DNA of 64,000 nucleotides from Chaetorhynchus papuensis (taxonomy: Eukaryota > Chordata > Aves > Passeriformes > Rhipiduridae). The position numbers were made by a program, and so were the translations under genes. The notes beneath the pieces were generated by a model that was not told where the DNA came from, ran no database searches, and was given only the letters and a program-made list of their open reading frames with translations. Numbering within the stretch: the stretch's first letter is position 1; the number at the start of each line of letters is the position of its first letter. Below are positions 10,621-23,580 of this stretch, in pieces. Where the stretch lies: the NCBI GenBank assembly GCA_013396525.1, contig VWYX01000124.1, positions 722,052 through 786,051 of the forward strand, in the 5' to 3' direction.

Positions 10621-13600
10621 GAGTTCTTGCCAATTTGTGCTGAGATTACTTCCTGAGCTATAGACAGTTTAGGATGTTTTTGTTGTTGTTGTTGTTTTAA
10701 AACCTGCTGTGCTGGAGGGAAATGAAGTCTTGACTTTGATGTTCTTAGTGCCTTTACAGCTGTAGAGTTGGACCATCTGTGCCTCCTCAGGTTTCCTCAG
10801 AGAAGAGCAATGGGATAAAGCTAGAAGCCTCTGGGGATGAGATGTCTCCAGGTGAGAAGTGTGGGTGAGGAGTCTCACAGCCATCAGATCCTGGCTGCCA
10901 AGGCATTGCCTATAAGGGGTATTGGAATTATCTCAAATTGTCCTGGACTAATTTATAGCTTGCTTTGTTGCCTTGATTGCAAGAGCAGCTAGATGGTTAA
11001 AAGCAGGATTTCCCCAATTCTGCTCTCAGGGTAAGATACCCAGCCTCTTTTGAATTTAATTAATGGCCATATGAGAAGGTGTCTCTTCTGTTTAGTGAAA
11101 TGCCTTTGCTACTGAAAAGAGCAACTAGTGAAGCCTGGTTTCCTATAGCTTTGTGTTTTCTGTTCCACACACTGGAATACCCCTATTTGCCTTGCAAATC
11201 CTCCACTTTCTGACCTGCTGGAGGAAGGGGCATCATTTGCTATGGCTGCATCACGTGTGTGTTGGTTGTCGGGTTATTGAAGCAAGTGCTTCTCACTCGT
11301 TAAACTGAGTGCTGATTAAACTCATAGGAATTATATCAAAAAGTGGCCAACAATATTTTACAGTTTTAGCAGGGCTGACAATAAACAGAAATGGAAGGTT
11401 ATTCAGACAATGTAATAATGCACACCTTGCTTTTCTGGGAAACAAGGGGGAAAATAGTTCTAAAGCCAGACATTCACGTAGTCTGGCCAAAAACTTTTCA
11501 AGAAAACCTTTAACGGATAAAAGGTACTTGAGATTTAAAAAAAAAAAAAAAAAGAGCAGGTTACTTATCATTCTGTCTTCTGTCAAAGATAATAAAAGTG
11601 CAACATTTTAATCATCTTTTTTAATATACATTATATATCCATTATTTATACATGGAAATATAAATTCTGAATCACACTTTGTGCAAGTCTATCATAGAAT
11701 TATTGATAGTATTCAAAATTGAGGTTGGGATTTTTTCTTAATTCAAGGATTCAACTATTTGCAAGCACTTATGCTTAAGCACAAACTTATGCTATCCAAA
11801 ATTGTAGTGCTTTCTCTTTAGCATTTTTTTTTAATTTAAAAATGAACTTAATTCACAATGTGATTGATTTAAAATGCATACTTTAAGAAATATGCTATTA
11901 TATTTAATGTTTTGGGTTTTTCCTAATAAATTACCTTAGTAGCACCCTAGTACTTGGTTTGGTGCTCACCAAAGGGACACAGTGGCTCTTTTAAATTAAA
12001 AGAGGAAAACTTTGTAAGGCCAGAAGGGATTATTAGGCTGATTTATGTTGCACAACTGCATAACACAGAGTATGGAATTTTAACGAGTACTTTTGTCATG
12101 AAGTCCATGACTATAGTCTGAAAGTGTACCTTTTAGACTTAAACTTGATTTAAGCACTATAACTGCCACAGGATCCAGAACTTCCTAGAAAGGGTGTAGC
12201 AGAGGTTATTTTCTTCAGCATCTATTTTGCAACCGTGCCAAATCTTTTTCTGGTGAGATATGTACAGACTCTACTTTTTTAAATTACCTGCTTCGCCAGA
12301 CGTTTTCAAAGCAGATGGCCAAGAAGAGATGAGGATAATGTAGGTTTTGCAAGAAGGAGTGGGAAACAAGACAGAAAATGTAGAGCTTGAAAAAGGGAGA
12401 GACTTTGAAAGACAGTGTAAGTTAAGAGACATGAAGATAAGGGTATCAGCAAGAAGGAGGAATATGACCACTTCAGTTACCTTCCACTGTTCTGGGGAAG
12501 AACAACAGTTGTAAATCCAATTCAGCAAGCCAATCCTTTCCAGAGGCTTTGCACTACTGATAAGTAAACACTTGTAGAAGCCCACAACATCTGAACAACT
12601 ACATCACCCGGGCAACACCAGGAGTGGGTGAGGCAAATAACAAATGAGCCATTGTTCAAGAATCAGCCCAGTTTAATCTGGAACAACAAAGTCTGGAATG
12701 CACAAATCATACTTTTTTTTCTGTGATATAACATGTGAGGGGTAAATAACACAATTCAAAAATTGCTCACCTCCAAAGATTAAAGTAAGTTTGGATTTCT
12801 TGAAAATTTCATGCTAATTGTCACGATTTCTAGCTTTAATACCCTTATTTTCAGGATCACCTGGCCACAATTTTATCAACCGATGGTTCCTCAGCTCAAA
12901 TATGGCATTTTTTAAAACTAAAATATTCCAGGCAAGTATGTTAATTGCCTAAATAACCAGGTTGGCTCTGTGGCAGCTCATCCACTCTCTGCTTCCTGGG
13001 CTGTTGGTGTAAGTGTCCATTTGGGTGCAAATCAACACCATGGCCCCAGATGTGATGTTCTGGAGTTCATCTACAATGTGTGGTTATCAAACCTTCATAT
13101 CTTAGGTGTGCAACTGGAATTTTTTGAAAGATTCCCTTTCCATTTGTCTCCATTTTATTTATCATATAATTTCAAATATTATGATATTTCAAACTTACAG
13201 TTCTGAACATTTTTAAACATGATAATAAGTTTGTGTCCAGTCCACTCCAAAGATTAATAGAGTAAATAGAATATTACTGATTTGGGGGTGTTTTTTGGCC
13301 TTAAAATGCTGCTATAAGATGTCAGGTTCCTTTCCATTTTAACATTACTTTTGATAAAGAAGTAGAAATATAAGAAACTAGAGAGATGAAAGCCAGAGAA
13401 AATGATCTGTATGTTAGCTGAGTGCAAACTATTCTTCTTTTTTAATGCCAAAGATTGATATTCTAGGATAAATCCAAGTTGAAGAAACATAGTCCAAGCA
13501 CCGAAAAATGTTATTGATTTACCAACCCTATATCCTTTTACAAACAATTCAAATTTTCCTCCTCAGTCTATTTCTATTATAGTTCCGAAGCACTGAGCTC

Positions 13601-16600
13601 CCTCTTGTGACTAGCACCTGAACACTGTTCTGATTTTGGGACTACACATCCTGCATACTCTTGAGAGAAACAGAACTGTTTAGATACTGGATTCCATCAG
13701 ATCGCCTCTACATGCATCTAATAAATTTTTTTTAAAAAATGGCAACAGTGGCTCTCTGGAAAGAATACAGATTTAATCTTCCCCATTTTTGGTAGCCCAC
13801 CCTTTGCACAGCTGCTTTTTAAAGTGAAAGAAAGTGTGTCTCCTCAAAAATCTTCATTTCTAATGCTGAATCTGTGTCTTCATGAAAATTATTTGATCAC
13901 TCCTTAGTGACTGATGATGCAATAAGCACAATATAGTGACCAGTAATCAAATGAAGACTAAATATAAATTTACCAACCATAGAGCCAGGAAATACAATCC
14001 ATCATATCTGACAGCAATTTCCTTTCAGAGTTGTAAGGTTGTATTTCTTTATTTACACTTGGTGATGAAGGTATAATGGTTCATTAGCATAGGCACAATC
14101 ATTTCTGTATGGTCTGTGTTGCCTTTGTATAGCTTATTCCAAGATGGTATTAAGGAATAACATTCATAGCTGCATAAATATGAATACAGCATGTTCAATA
14201 ACTGTGAACTTTCCTTTGATACAGACATATTGGTAGAAATGTTTTTTATAGAAATGACTCTCAGTAGAAGACTGAATATGAGAAAAAGCCTGAAATGCAC
14301 AGAACAAGAGGAATCCAGGTCAATATGTCCTTCTTTAGCTTTCTGACCTGGAACATGAATTCTTTGAGACTATTTCGTGGTAGATGAGAAAGAATAAGTA
14401 ACACACCCCCTTCATATATAACCTCCAAATTATGTGGTCATAGCTGGGAAAAAAATCTGTGAATAATCCAATATATTGGTTTCCAATAGTTTCCACTTCC
14501 TTGCATATAACAGAGAGCTATAAAGGGCTACATTTTTAATACTTTTAGGTAAAAAGAGCAACAAAAGAACAATTAAAAGATATCTTGCTTAATATAATTA
14601 TTTGCAAGAACTTTCATTTTCACCTCTTCTAATATTAACTAGTACCAAAACCTTCAGACTTCCATTTTTAACATACTCAGTTATGCAATCCCCACCATCT
14701 GACAGTGTAAAAATAGGATTAGGCTTACAATTACTACCATTGCAAAGGGCCCCAAATTTAACATTGGACATAAACCTCCTATTTTCTCAGACTATCGCAA
14801 AGCCAATTTTATTACATCCAATGTACAGGTAGGCACATGTCTCTGTGACAAAGCAAATGTCTTTGCTAATCTTGTTATCCACAGATGCAGTAATGTATTT
14901 TTCCAGGCAATAGAAAAACACATACCCTGAACTCTATAGTCTTACTCATACTAGTCTACTGCTGAAGTGGACTGGAGCTTTGAACAGTGTAGAGTTACAG
15001 CTAAATGAATGCTAGTTCTTCTGTATAGGAGAAATTCATATGGTTTCATACTCTCTCAGCTTCATTTCCTTCCAAGGCTCATTAATTTTTAAAAGAGCCA
15101 GCTTTCTTACCCTTGCCTCCTAGTAGGTGGTGTTGCACTAGAATAAATATAAGGGTATTTATAATTTTAGCTGGAAGAAGAGTATGATAAAGCTCAATTG
15201 CTCAGCCAAAGAGGTTTGGCTAAGTATCCACATCACCTCTAAGGAAAAGCTTCAATAGATTTCATGGTGGCCACTGGATTGCCTAATTTGGCCGTATAAC
15301 ATTTCTTCTATTGGGCAGAAAACAGCATGATTGTTATTTCTAGGACACTAGCAATTTGTCTGGATTCAGATGCTGTGCCTGTCACAATCCAATCATACAG
15401 TGAAGAGAGAAATGGTCTTTTTCAGAATTCTAGGTTTATTCCACTGCAACTTAGGGACTCTTTCAGCAAAGTGGAGCATGTAATAAATAACACATTCAGT
15501 CTGAGGTGTTCAAATTATTGAATGTGGAGAGGTCGAATGTTGTTGCTAAAGCAGTCAAAGGAGACAAGTGGAAACAGTCGCAAACAGCCATGAATAGCCC
15601 AAAAGTCCAGGTCCACAAGCAAAATCCTAAATACCACTTAATCACCTTTGTCCTCAGCTCCTCATCCTCATAGCAATGTTCTCACTCTTCAGACTTGGTA
15701 TTGTTGACACTCCCTTCAAATCAGTCAAAGTCTTTTCCCTTCCATTTAATAATTATCCTCTATTTCTTCAGTAGTTCTATAACCTGCTGTCTAGATGACA
15801 TAATATATTACTTTATCTTTACAGAGTAAGTACAGATCCCACTATGTGGTATATTTCCACTACTTACTTTCTTTGATTTTTCTTACCTTATATTCTTTAC
15901 CTTCCTAAAGAAACCAAACAAAATTTCCGAGTGAATATGAGAATGTGATCATCTGACTGATGAGTGCAAGGCCTTTTGAAACCAGCCAAAATCCTGGAAA
16001 AACTTTTCTCTTTCCTTTTCTATCCTAGTGCTATGTAGTTATCTGAGAAATATTTCACAAGCTCTTTGATTCAGTGTACTTTGTCAAAAGCCTGAATTCT
16101 GCAAATGCAACTGGTATTATCGATCACAAGGTCCTCATTAAATAGACTACCATACTAAGCTGAGTTTTGCTAGAGCAAAATTAGGGAAGGATTGCAGCAT
16201 TAGCAGGTTTTTCTGTGTTCCTTTGTAGAGAATGGTGCTGCGAGTGCTTCAGAGTCACACAATACATGGTCAACAATAACCCTTGGGTTGGTTAGGTGAA
16301 GCAACCCAAATTTTGCTCACCGCAGAGAATCTTGAAAAACTTTTCCTGGGCATACTTAAGCCAAAAAAGATATTTACCAGAGGTTACTACTCCTTGAAGG
16401 ATGCCTACCAGTGAAGTCAAAGCAAGTTTAATTCAAATTTGAATCCTCATACCATGGACCACCGTAGCTCTACGCAACCTTTATTCTGATAAAAGGAGGA
16501 AGGGAGGAGGGAAAGTTCTTTGCTTCCCACTGCATTCGTACATATGCTGCATGCACAAGACCAATTCTTGTGCCAACACAGTGGCCTCGAACCTTTCAAA

Positions 16601-16734
16601 ATACTACATACGGAACAATTTATTAAAGGGGCTTTTGAAAGTGCTGAAAAGCTTCAGTCATGGAAAGATTCATGAACATGTGTTGTAAAACTTATTCCTA
16701 ACAAAGGCCCTGAAAAACATTTGATTATTCGATA
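10621..16734. other. Unique non-coding DNA
   Basis: No gene recognised over about 6 kb. Visible low-complexity pieces are a short (TTG)n run at about 10680-10696 and a run of 17 A at 11537-11553. The longest ORF (104 codons, minus, 12271-12585) has no domain signature. Confidence 0.55.
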
Positions 16735-16830
16735 GCTAATTCTAAGCACCTCCAGTCCGTAATTGCTGATTTGTCACCTTGAAGGCCCCATTTACCGACA
16801 TTTACCGTTTTGATTTTATACATAGTATTC
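16735..16830. promoter_or_regulatory. Candidate conserved non-coding segment
   Basis: A compact, complex segment with several retained CpGs (CCGTAATTGC, two ACCG) in a CpG-poor region. It includes a 10-bp tandem unit CATTTACCGA/CATTTACCGT at 16789-16808. Retained CpGs and homeodomain-like TAATTG suggest constraint. This is a visual impression only. Confidence 0.15.
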
Positions 16831-18372
16831 TAACTCCTGGCACTGCACAGCTGTATGGTGGAGATTTGCTAACAAGGAGGTCCAGAAGGTAATCTCTTAC
16901 TGTGGTTAATCAAAGTAGAAGAGAATAAAGAGGAATTGGTTGTGTCCTTGTCCACGACCAAGTTCATACTACACAGATACTGGAACCTAAAACTTCTCTT
17001 GTCAGGGTGAAAGTTACTGAAAGATGCTTGTGTAGGCCCCTTTCACTTCCTGCTTGCTAATGCTGCTCCATTCTATAGAAAGGACTTCAATGTCAGTTGT
17101 GTGAGAGAGAGATAATTACACTAATTTAGCACACAGAGCATTCTTGGATACAGTCTTTTCAATAAGAAATAGCCATGGATTGCATGAACAACAAAATGTT
17201 TCTCACTTTGTTTAAAAGACTTTTCCTTAGGCTGTCTCTGATGGCTGTCTCAGAATATATTATGGTTTAGTGGACAGAGACCCCACTGGGGAGCTGTGGA
17301 GGAAGAAGTGAGCTCCAGACTGAACAGAAGGTCAGAATCTGAATACTTCAATGGGCATGTGGATGCTCACTGAAAGCAACTAGCAACACCAGTGTTTTTC
17401 CTCAGAGAGTGTCAAACTCTACAGCTGTGACATCCAGGCACGTGGTTCCCTGTTTCACCTAAGCAATATATTCTCAGACCGACCACCTCTTTCTGACAGG
17501 TTACAGAGTTAGGAGCTCACAGGCATTTCTTTTTCTCTGGGCCTCTATCATCCTGTTTGTTTTTGAGGAGGATCCCAGCTCCAGAAATGTCCTCCTCCCC
17601 AGGTTTGACCTGCTTGGCTGGACAGCAGAAAAGCAGGTTCAATCACCGCAGCATTGAGGAAGGCATGGTGCTCAGGTCTCTTGCTCCCAAGCACTCCTAC
17701 TGCCAGGCTATTACACAGAGGGTGGGCAGCATCACTTGCAGTGTCTTTTCTGCCTTTTTTTTAGGAGACACTAAGCTCTGCTTTACTTTTTCAAAGACTT
17801 GAGATGGGCAGCTGCTCTCAAGAAAGGACCTAGTGTTTGGCTGGATACAGGCAGCTATCAGATAAATGGCAAAGACAGCTGAGAAAAGTGCTACGATAAC
17901 TTGAAGTAAGTGACCTTAGACAGTTCTTCCTGCAAATGCTATTTGAAGCATCTATCCCCTACTCCAGACTGTTTAGGAAGCCTAACTCAATGAGGGATCA
18001 TTTTATTTTCACTCAGAAGCCAGGACAAGATTCAGAGGGGTTTTAAAACTCATTCTGACACTGAGACTGAGATAAGTCCTTAAATACCTGTCTTTATCGA
18101 CTGTACCCCTTAACCCCAAGGGATGTAGGAACACAAATTCCTCTGGGCCTTTTTTTAAAATTCCCTTCCCTTTCCTGTCTGAATGGGATCCGTTCTCCTA
18201 AAGGGGGACTGGCTTTTTTGAAAATCTCGTCCATAAAATGCTCATTATTGTGGAAAACTTTGCACAGCCGTCGGAGAGAGTTTTCAGTCGTGCAAGCCAA
18301 GCCAAACTGAATGTGGCAGGGTTCATTCAGAGCACTACCCCTGAGTATATTTTTCAGTAAGTAGGTAAATTA
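16831..18372. other. Unique non-coding DNA
   Basis: Slightly more balanced base composition than the preceding stretch, especially 17280-17810. An 81-codon plus ORF there (17557-17802) has no recognised domain. No repeat family seen. Confidence 0.5.
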
Positions 18373-18374
18373 GC

Positions 18375-18390
18375 CGCGCACGCATGCACG
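18375..18390. other. Alternating purine-pyrimidine tract (Z-DNA-prone)
   Basis: Sixteen bases, CGCGCACGCATGCACG, alternate strictly between pyrimidine and purine and are dominated by CG and CA steps. Such tracts can adopt Z-DNA. Function is unknown. Confidence 0.6.
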
Positions 18391-21300
18391 GCACAACTTC
18401 CTTCCGAACATTCAGCTGTCATTAAAACCACTGCTGCTATTTAAAAATGTCTAAGCTTGTACGATGGGCAGCTTTGAAGGACTCATAACTCAACCAAATC
18501 AAAACCAGTTTTCACAAAACTGCTCCAAGGCTTCTTCATGGAAAAGGTTTCCTTACTGAGTGCCTTTGTTCCCAGTTGTTTCATCCTGCTAGGTGTCTAA
18601 AAGAGAAAGTCACAAGAATTTGTATTTGTCTAAGAACTTTCACTCTCTCATTCAAAAATATAGCACTGAGGATAAGCTTAGCAGGAATAAGAAGGATTAG
18701 GCATTTATGTGGATAATGAGAACATCCATGATTACATCAGTGGGGTGAATAGGATGAAAACACTGTGGTGACCAGCCCTCTCCTGGAATCTTTTAACATT
18801 TGTTTAAAAATTTTATAGGAGAAAAACTCCTATAATGGTGTAAACAAAGGGAGAGGGTTAATCAGACATGGATTAAATTAAAGTCACCCACCTAAACACA
18901 TTGATTGTGGAGATTAAAAGCACCATCACCTTTCATCTATCTTGTTTACCTCTCAAGCACCCTCTGGCTTTTGTGTGGCATTTTGGTTTCCATGGCCACT
19001 GAAGGTTCCTTCCTATAATCAAAAACGACCTCCTGTTATAAAAGACTCAGAGTCTTTGCTCAGCAGGCCATTTCCCCCTTTTATTATTCTTTTCTCTTGC
19101 CTTCAGGGAAAGCTTTGTGCAAGCAGGACAGAGCACTTGGTTGGTTGGCGGTTGACCTCAGCTGCACACAATGAGCTCAGAGTGCTACCTGAAATGTGTG
19201 ACAAAGAGGGAAGGGTCACTGGCTTAGAGCATTACAAGGGCATGGGCAAGCAACTGTGATGACACTTGCCAAATGTTAGCATTCACCTAATTCAGGAGGG
19301 TCCCTGCTGATTGACAGTTTCTCACTCTTCAGCAGCTAAAGACGGAAAATACACAAGTTCATTAATTAATAACCCTGCTAGACTCCAAAGATATAAAGGC
19401 TAAGAGAAAAAAAAAAAAAAAACAACAACCCTGACAGAAAAAAAAAACCCCAAAACCCACAAAGAAAGCAGCTTGGTAGGAGGGAGCCAGCTCAGGATGA
19501 AATATGTACAAAGTATATAGATATATATTTTAAGAGCACGCCTCACTAGTTTAAAGCCATTTTAATAGCCTACAGGCAAAATTTGTCATGGTATGTAGCT
19601 GAGTGCTGTGCTTGCTTAAAATGCTTTTGACAATGTGAGGAAAGCCTTTAAGCATTTGATGAAGGTAAGTTAGTTAGCAGGGCTTGGAAGCCAGTTTGCA
19701 GGTTCCAAGATAATTCCTCGGGATCCAATTAAACTGTTGAATTTTACATTCATTCCATTTTCCTAATGCTTTTAGTTAAGGGGATTTCTCCCATACACAA
19801 CCCACTCACACACCCCCCATACTCCCAAACCAATGATTTTAAATACTGTTCTATGTGACTTTTCAGCTGGTTTCACCCTTTGATTGTTGAAGTGTGCTAC
19901 TCTTTAAAAAAAAAAAAAATGCTTTGAGCACATTTTTCTTTCCTGGTTACAGCAACAGGGAGATTTAACACTGTATATCATAGCTGAAACAGGAGATTTG
20001 CTTTTGATTGCAGAGGTTATATGACAGTAGTGCCTGTGGATAGTTGCTAAAGACAGCAAATTGTTGACAGTTTCTTATACTGGCTACTTACTGTGCTGCT
20101 CAGGTGCCAACTGTAGGATATCACACAACAGGATATGTGAGCAACAGAATTCCTCTTGTACACGGGTACTCACACTGAGGGAAATCCATCATTATCAGAA
20201 CCCTTAAATTTTCAACAAATACTATTCAATGATTAGTTTAGCTGGTATTCTAGTGTAAGAATTCTTATGATAAAAAAAAAAGAAGCGAATGTGGGAATTC
20301 AAGGCATTTCAATAAGTACTATTTTTACGTTTGAGCACAGCAGATCATGGTAGTGTAACCTTTATACTTCCTAGTGCAGGAACGGAAATCTTTTCTGACA
20401 TTTTGCATCACATTTGTATCTTTCTTTGACATGAACATTAGTGCCCTTGTCATAACAAAGAATATATTCAGGAGTCAGACTTAAAAGAAATTGAAACCTG
20501 TCTTGAAAAATGTTCTTGAAATCATGCAATATGTCAAAAACCATGATGTAACAATGTATTGTATGTTTTATACTAGCAGAGTGAACTCTATCAAAAATCA
20601 TGACAAAATTAAGACATTTATATGCACTAATCCATCAAAGAACATTTGAAACTCAACACTGTAACCTGTCTTTGTGCTTGAAATTTTTATAGAGTAAATA
20701 CACAATACCAACATGACCAGTGAACCTTTCTGCAGTGAATCCTGCAGTTCATCTGGGAGCAGGCACTTTCACTCCTCACTTGTGATGAGCATAAATTGGT
20801 CTGGTAGCTGAAAACATTTCTCCTGACAGAGGATATTGAGGACAGAGATTTCTGCCAGGAACTCCACGCTGCTGTTCATGCAGCTTTCATCTTTGGAATG
20901 TTATGTTCAGATCTGCTTTAGATCATAAAAGAGCTGTGAATTTCTCCACACTAGTAGGAATCAGGTCACAGCATGGTATAAGCAGAATTTGAAGAGGAAA
21001 GGATTCCTGTTGTTAAAAAAGATTTCATTACCAAAAGAGAGTTGTTTTTTGTTTAATTTTTTTTTGCAGGATTGAATGACAGTATACAGAAATATGTGAC
21101 AAGTGAATGGATTAAATTTAAGCATACCTGCAATGTGTGCTTTCTTTTCCCCACAGAGCAAAGAGACAGAAGGAAGTAAGGCCAAAAAGGCATCTTGTTC
21201 TATCATGGTTAAAAGAGCCTAGTCTTAATTTTTATATACTAAAACTATCATGAAGTACATAAGAGAAATACAAAGTATGTCATAATACAATGGGCATAAA

Positions 21301-21839
21301 TGAGGCTTGTCATAAACAGTATAATTACTTAGGAGTCCACTGCCTTAAATAGTATCCAGTGACATTGTCAAAATGATCTCCACACAGTGGGGATGATGTT
21401 CACCAAAGACCCAGTTAAATTTCTCCTGAAAAGCTACCACTGACATCAGTGGCTTGGAATGTCCTTTAAATGGTAATCAGTTACCTATCACCAATAAACA
21501 TTAGCTAAGTTCTGCTTCTTGCACCTTATTTCTCGATTCTCTTGTAGATACATTTTCAAATATCAGGCGGGTATTTTTCATGCTAAATAAATGCTCTTAT
21601 GAATCCTTTGTTCTAAATTATCTTCCCACAGACAGTCACTCCGCTTCCAGTGCCTTCAAAACCAGCTAAGCTAAAGCACCTGAATGCAAATTCAGCTTTG
21701 GAAGAATAACGTTATACACATCTGGAGGAGAGGTCATTTAGCAGATTGATTTGGTCACTGAACATTTTCCCTGCTGCCATCTTAAGACTTATACCTCTAA
21801 TCGATTGCACTCCCTGCTCCATGACCCCTGGCAATACTG

Positions 21840-22060
21840 TTCTTCATTCCAATGGCAACAGTTCCCAGTCGGCTTCTGAGGCCGTGTATTGTATGCATTG
21901 TGAACAAAGCTCCTGGCAAGGGGCAGTATTCTTCTTCTATCTCATCTCCATTATCTTCAAGTCATCTCTTTAAAGGAAATAAATTGCAGGTGTATGCGCT
22001 TCCCCCTCCCCTCTTTCCCTTCACTTCTCAGAAAGGTCAATAAATGGGATTAAAATTCTC
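21840..22060. promoter_or_regulatory. Candidate regulatory segment
   Basis: Complex single-copy sequence with an ATTGTGAACAAAGC block (ACAAAG is a SOX/TCF-type core), an AAATAAATTGCAGGTGT block, and CCTCCCCTC stretches. Two overlapping plus ORFs of 75 and 63 codons cross it but show no domain and are unlikely to be real. The call rests on motif impression only. Confidence 0.15.
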
Positions 22061-22142
22061 TCACTGCACATCAGGCTCTCAAAGCGAGGGCAAAGTGCAC
22101 ATGTGAAAGAGCAACTGTGCACGCACACACTCACATCCACGT

Positions 22143-22162
22143 GCGTAGGAATAGCCCTACGC
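22143..22162. other. Small perfect inverted repeat
   Basis: Arms GCGTAGG and CCTACGC pair perfectly over 7 bp around a 6-nt loop. CpGs are retained in both arms although the region is CpG-poor. It is too short to call an RNA gene. Confidence 0.7.
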
Positions 22163-22982
22163 TTGTGGAATGCACCTCTTTACATTTGTGCATATAATAC
22201 ATGTTGGTAGGGGCCATGAAATCTACTCTCTGCTCCACTGAAAGCAGGATTTAGCAAACATAGCACAGTGGGATTGCCATCTTGATTCAGACTTTTAGAT
22301 CCTATAAATTAAATATATTAAACAATAAATAGCACAAAGCAGATAAGAATATAACTTTACCTTAATTCAAAAGAATAAGCCAAATATTTTGACTTAGCTT
22401 TCTAAAGTAATTTTAATTTTTTAATAAAAAAAACCCAACACATTAAAACAATCATTTATTTCACATGAAGAAGAAAGAGAAGAAACATAAAAGTATACTG
22501 ACTTTTTATTTTTCTAGTGAGATACTATTTTCTCCTCTGTTGGGTAGAATGTATGCAGACAAGCACACAAAATCTTAGAGAAAAATTTAGCCCAGAATCA
22601 GAGATACATCTTTCAAATTCAATAAACTGTTCCCCATATCAAGATTTCCATCAAATTTTAATTTAAAGGTTTACCTCAGGGAAAATTTTCTTATTTCACT
22701 AAGTCATGTAATTCTAAGGAAATCAATGTGACCATATGTATTATTAAAATAGAGTCTAATTAACAATTTCATTCTCACATCTTTGGCTTATTCTAGCTGA
22801 AGAGCGTTATAAGAAATCTCTTTTAAATAAATACTTCCTTTCTGAATCATGATGTAGTTTTCATGAAGAAATTTTATGAGGAGATTTTGAGCTGGGGAAC
22901 AGAAGATAAAAATATTTTTACAACACCAAGACTGGGAAAAATGTAATTTACTTATATGCTTGACAAACCTCCTGGTTTATTG

Positions 22983-23580
22983 ACAGGTGTGCCAGTTTGG
23001 CCAAATTTGGAAAAGAAATATCCCCTGAGGGAAAGGCAGGTTGCCACCACCCCTCCCCCCACCAGGTTCGGGAAAAAAATTATTTTCCTCGGAGGAAAGT
23101 GAAAGAACTAAAAACTATTTATTTAACACAACACACAGAAAAGGATAATAATGCCAGATGATAAAAACTCTCACTGTGGAGAGAAACCTGGAAAGATTTT
23201 CAGAGTCCTTCCAATAGCGTGGATGGGGTAGGTGGGCCCCAGCCCTGGGGGCCGTGGAAGAAAAGTTCTCCCGGTGTACTCTGATGTTGTGAAACAGTCC
23301 CGAAGAGAAGGAGAAAGGAGAAAAAAATAATTCCAAAGAAAATCCTGGGAAAACTCTCTCTGGAGAAAAGAGTCGAAAGCAGACTGGAAAGCGAGCGTAC
23401 TCCCAACTCCTCCACCGCCGCCGAGTATCCTGGTGTCCTTGAACACACTAACTTTTTAAAAACAAAAGTCTCTCAGTTTTTCTCCCCTCTCACAGGCTCA
23501 GTTTAAAGGCACAGAAAGGCACCAAAACCGATGAGAGGGGATACATATTTCATATCATAATGTCACCCCAGGACAACAGG
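22983..23580. repeat. 5-bp target-site duplication of the LTR
   Basis: ACAGG lies directly left of the LTR (22983-22987) and directly right of it (23576-23580). The identical pair fixes both LTR ends and indicates integrase-mediated insertion. Confidence 0.85.
22988..23575 (-). mobile_element. Solo endogenous-retrovirus LTR (588 bp)
   Basis: On the minus strand the element starts TGTCCTGGGG and ends GGCACA, so it has the TG...CA termini of a retroviral LTR; an identical 5-bp ACAGG flanks both sides. A polyadenylation signal AATAAA lies on the minus strand (plus positions 23118-23123), about 130 nt before the LTR end, where R/U5 is expected. A TTTAAAAAG TATA-like motif lies upstream, near 23450-23460. 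No gag, pol or env sequence adjoins it, so it is a solo LTR left by recombination between two LTRs. A 5-bp duplication fits ERVL-like or class I elements better than class II, which usually make 6 bp. The sequence resembles an LTR family I remember from songbirds; the family name is not assigned. ORFs of 73-91 codons on its minus strand are not genes. Confidence 0.92.

Larger units (their letters stand above)
18391..22987. other. Unique non-coding DNA with A-rich runs
   Basis: Gene-free by eye. It holds two A-runs (16 A at 19407-19422 and 10 A at 19438-19447) separated by CAACAACCC-type sequence, and an ATTAATTAAT homeodomain-like site at 19361-19370. A small hairpin at 22143 and a regulatory-looking segment at about 21840-22060 are listed separately. 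ORFs do not exceed about 105 codons and carry no domain. Confidence 0.5.

Noticed and set aside
23115..23448. Minus-strand ORFs of 73-91 codons
   Set aside because: They lie wholly inside the solo LTR, which normally encodes no protein of this kind.
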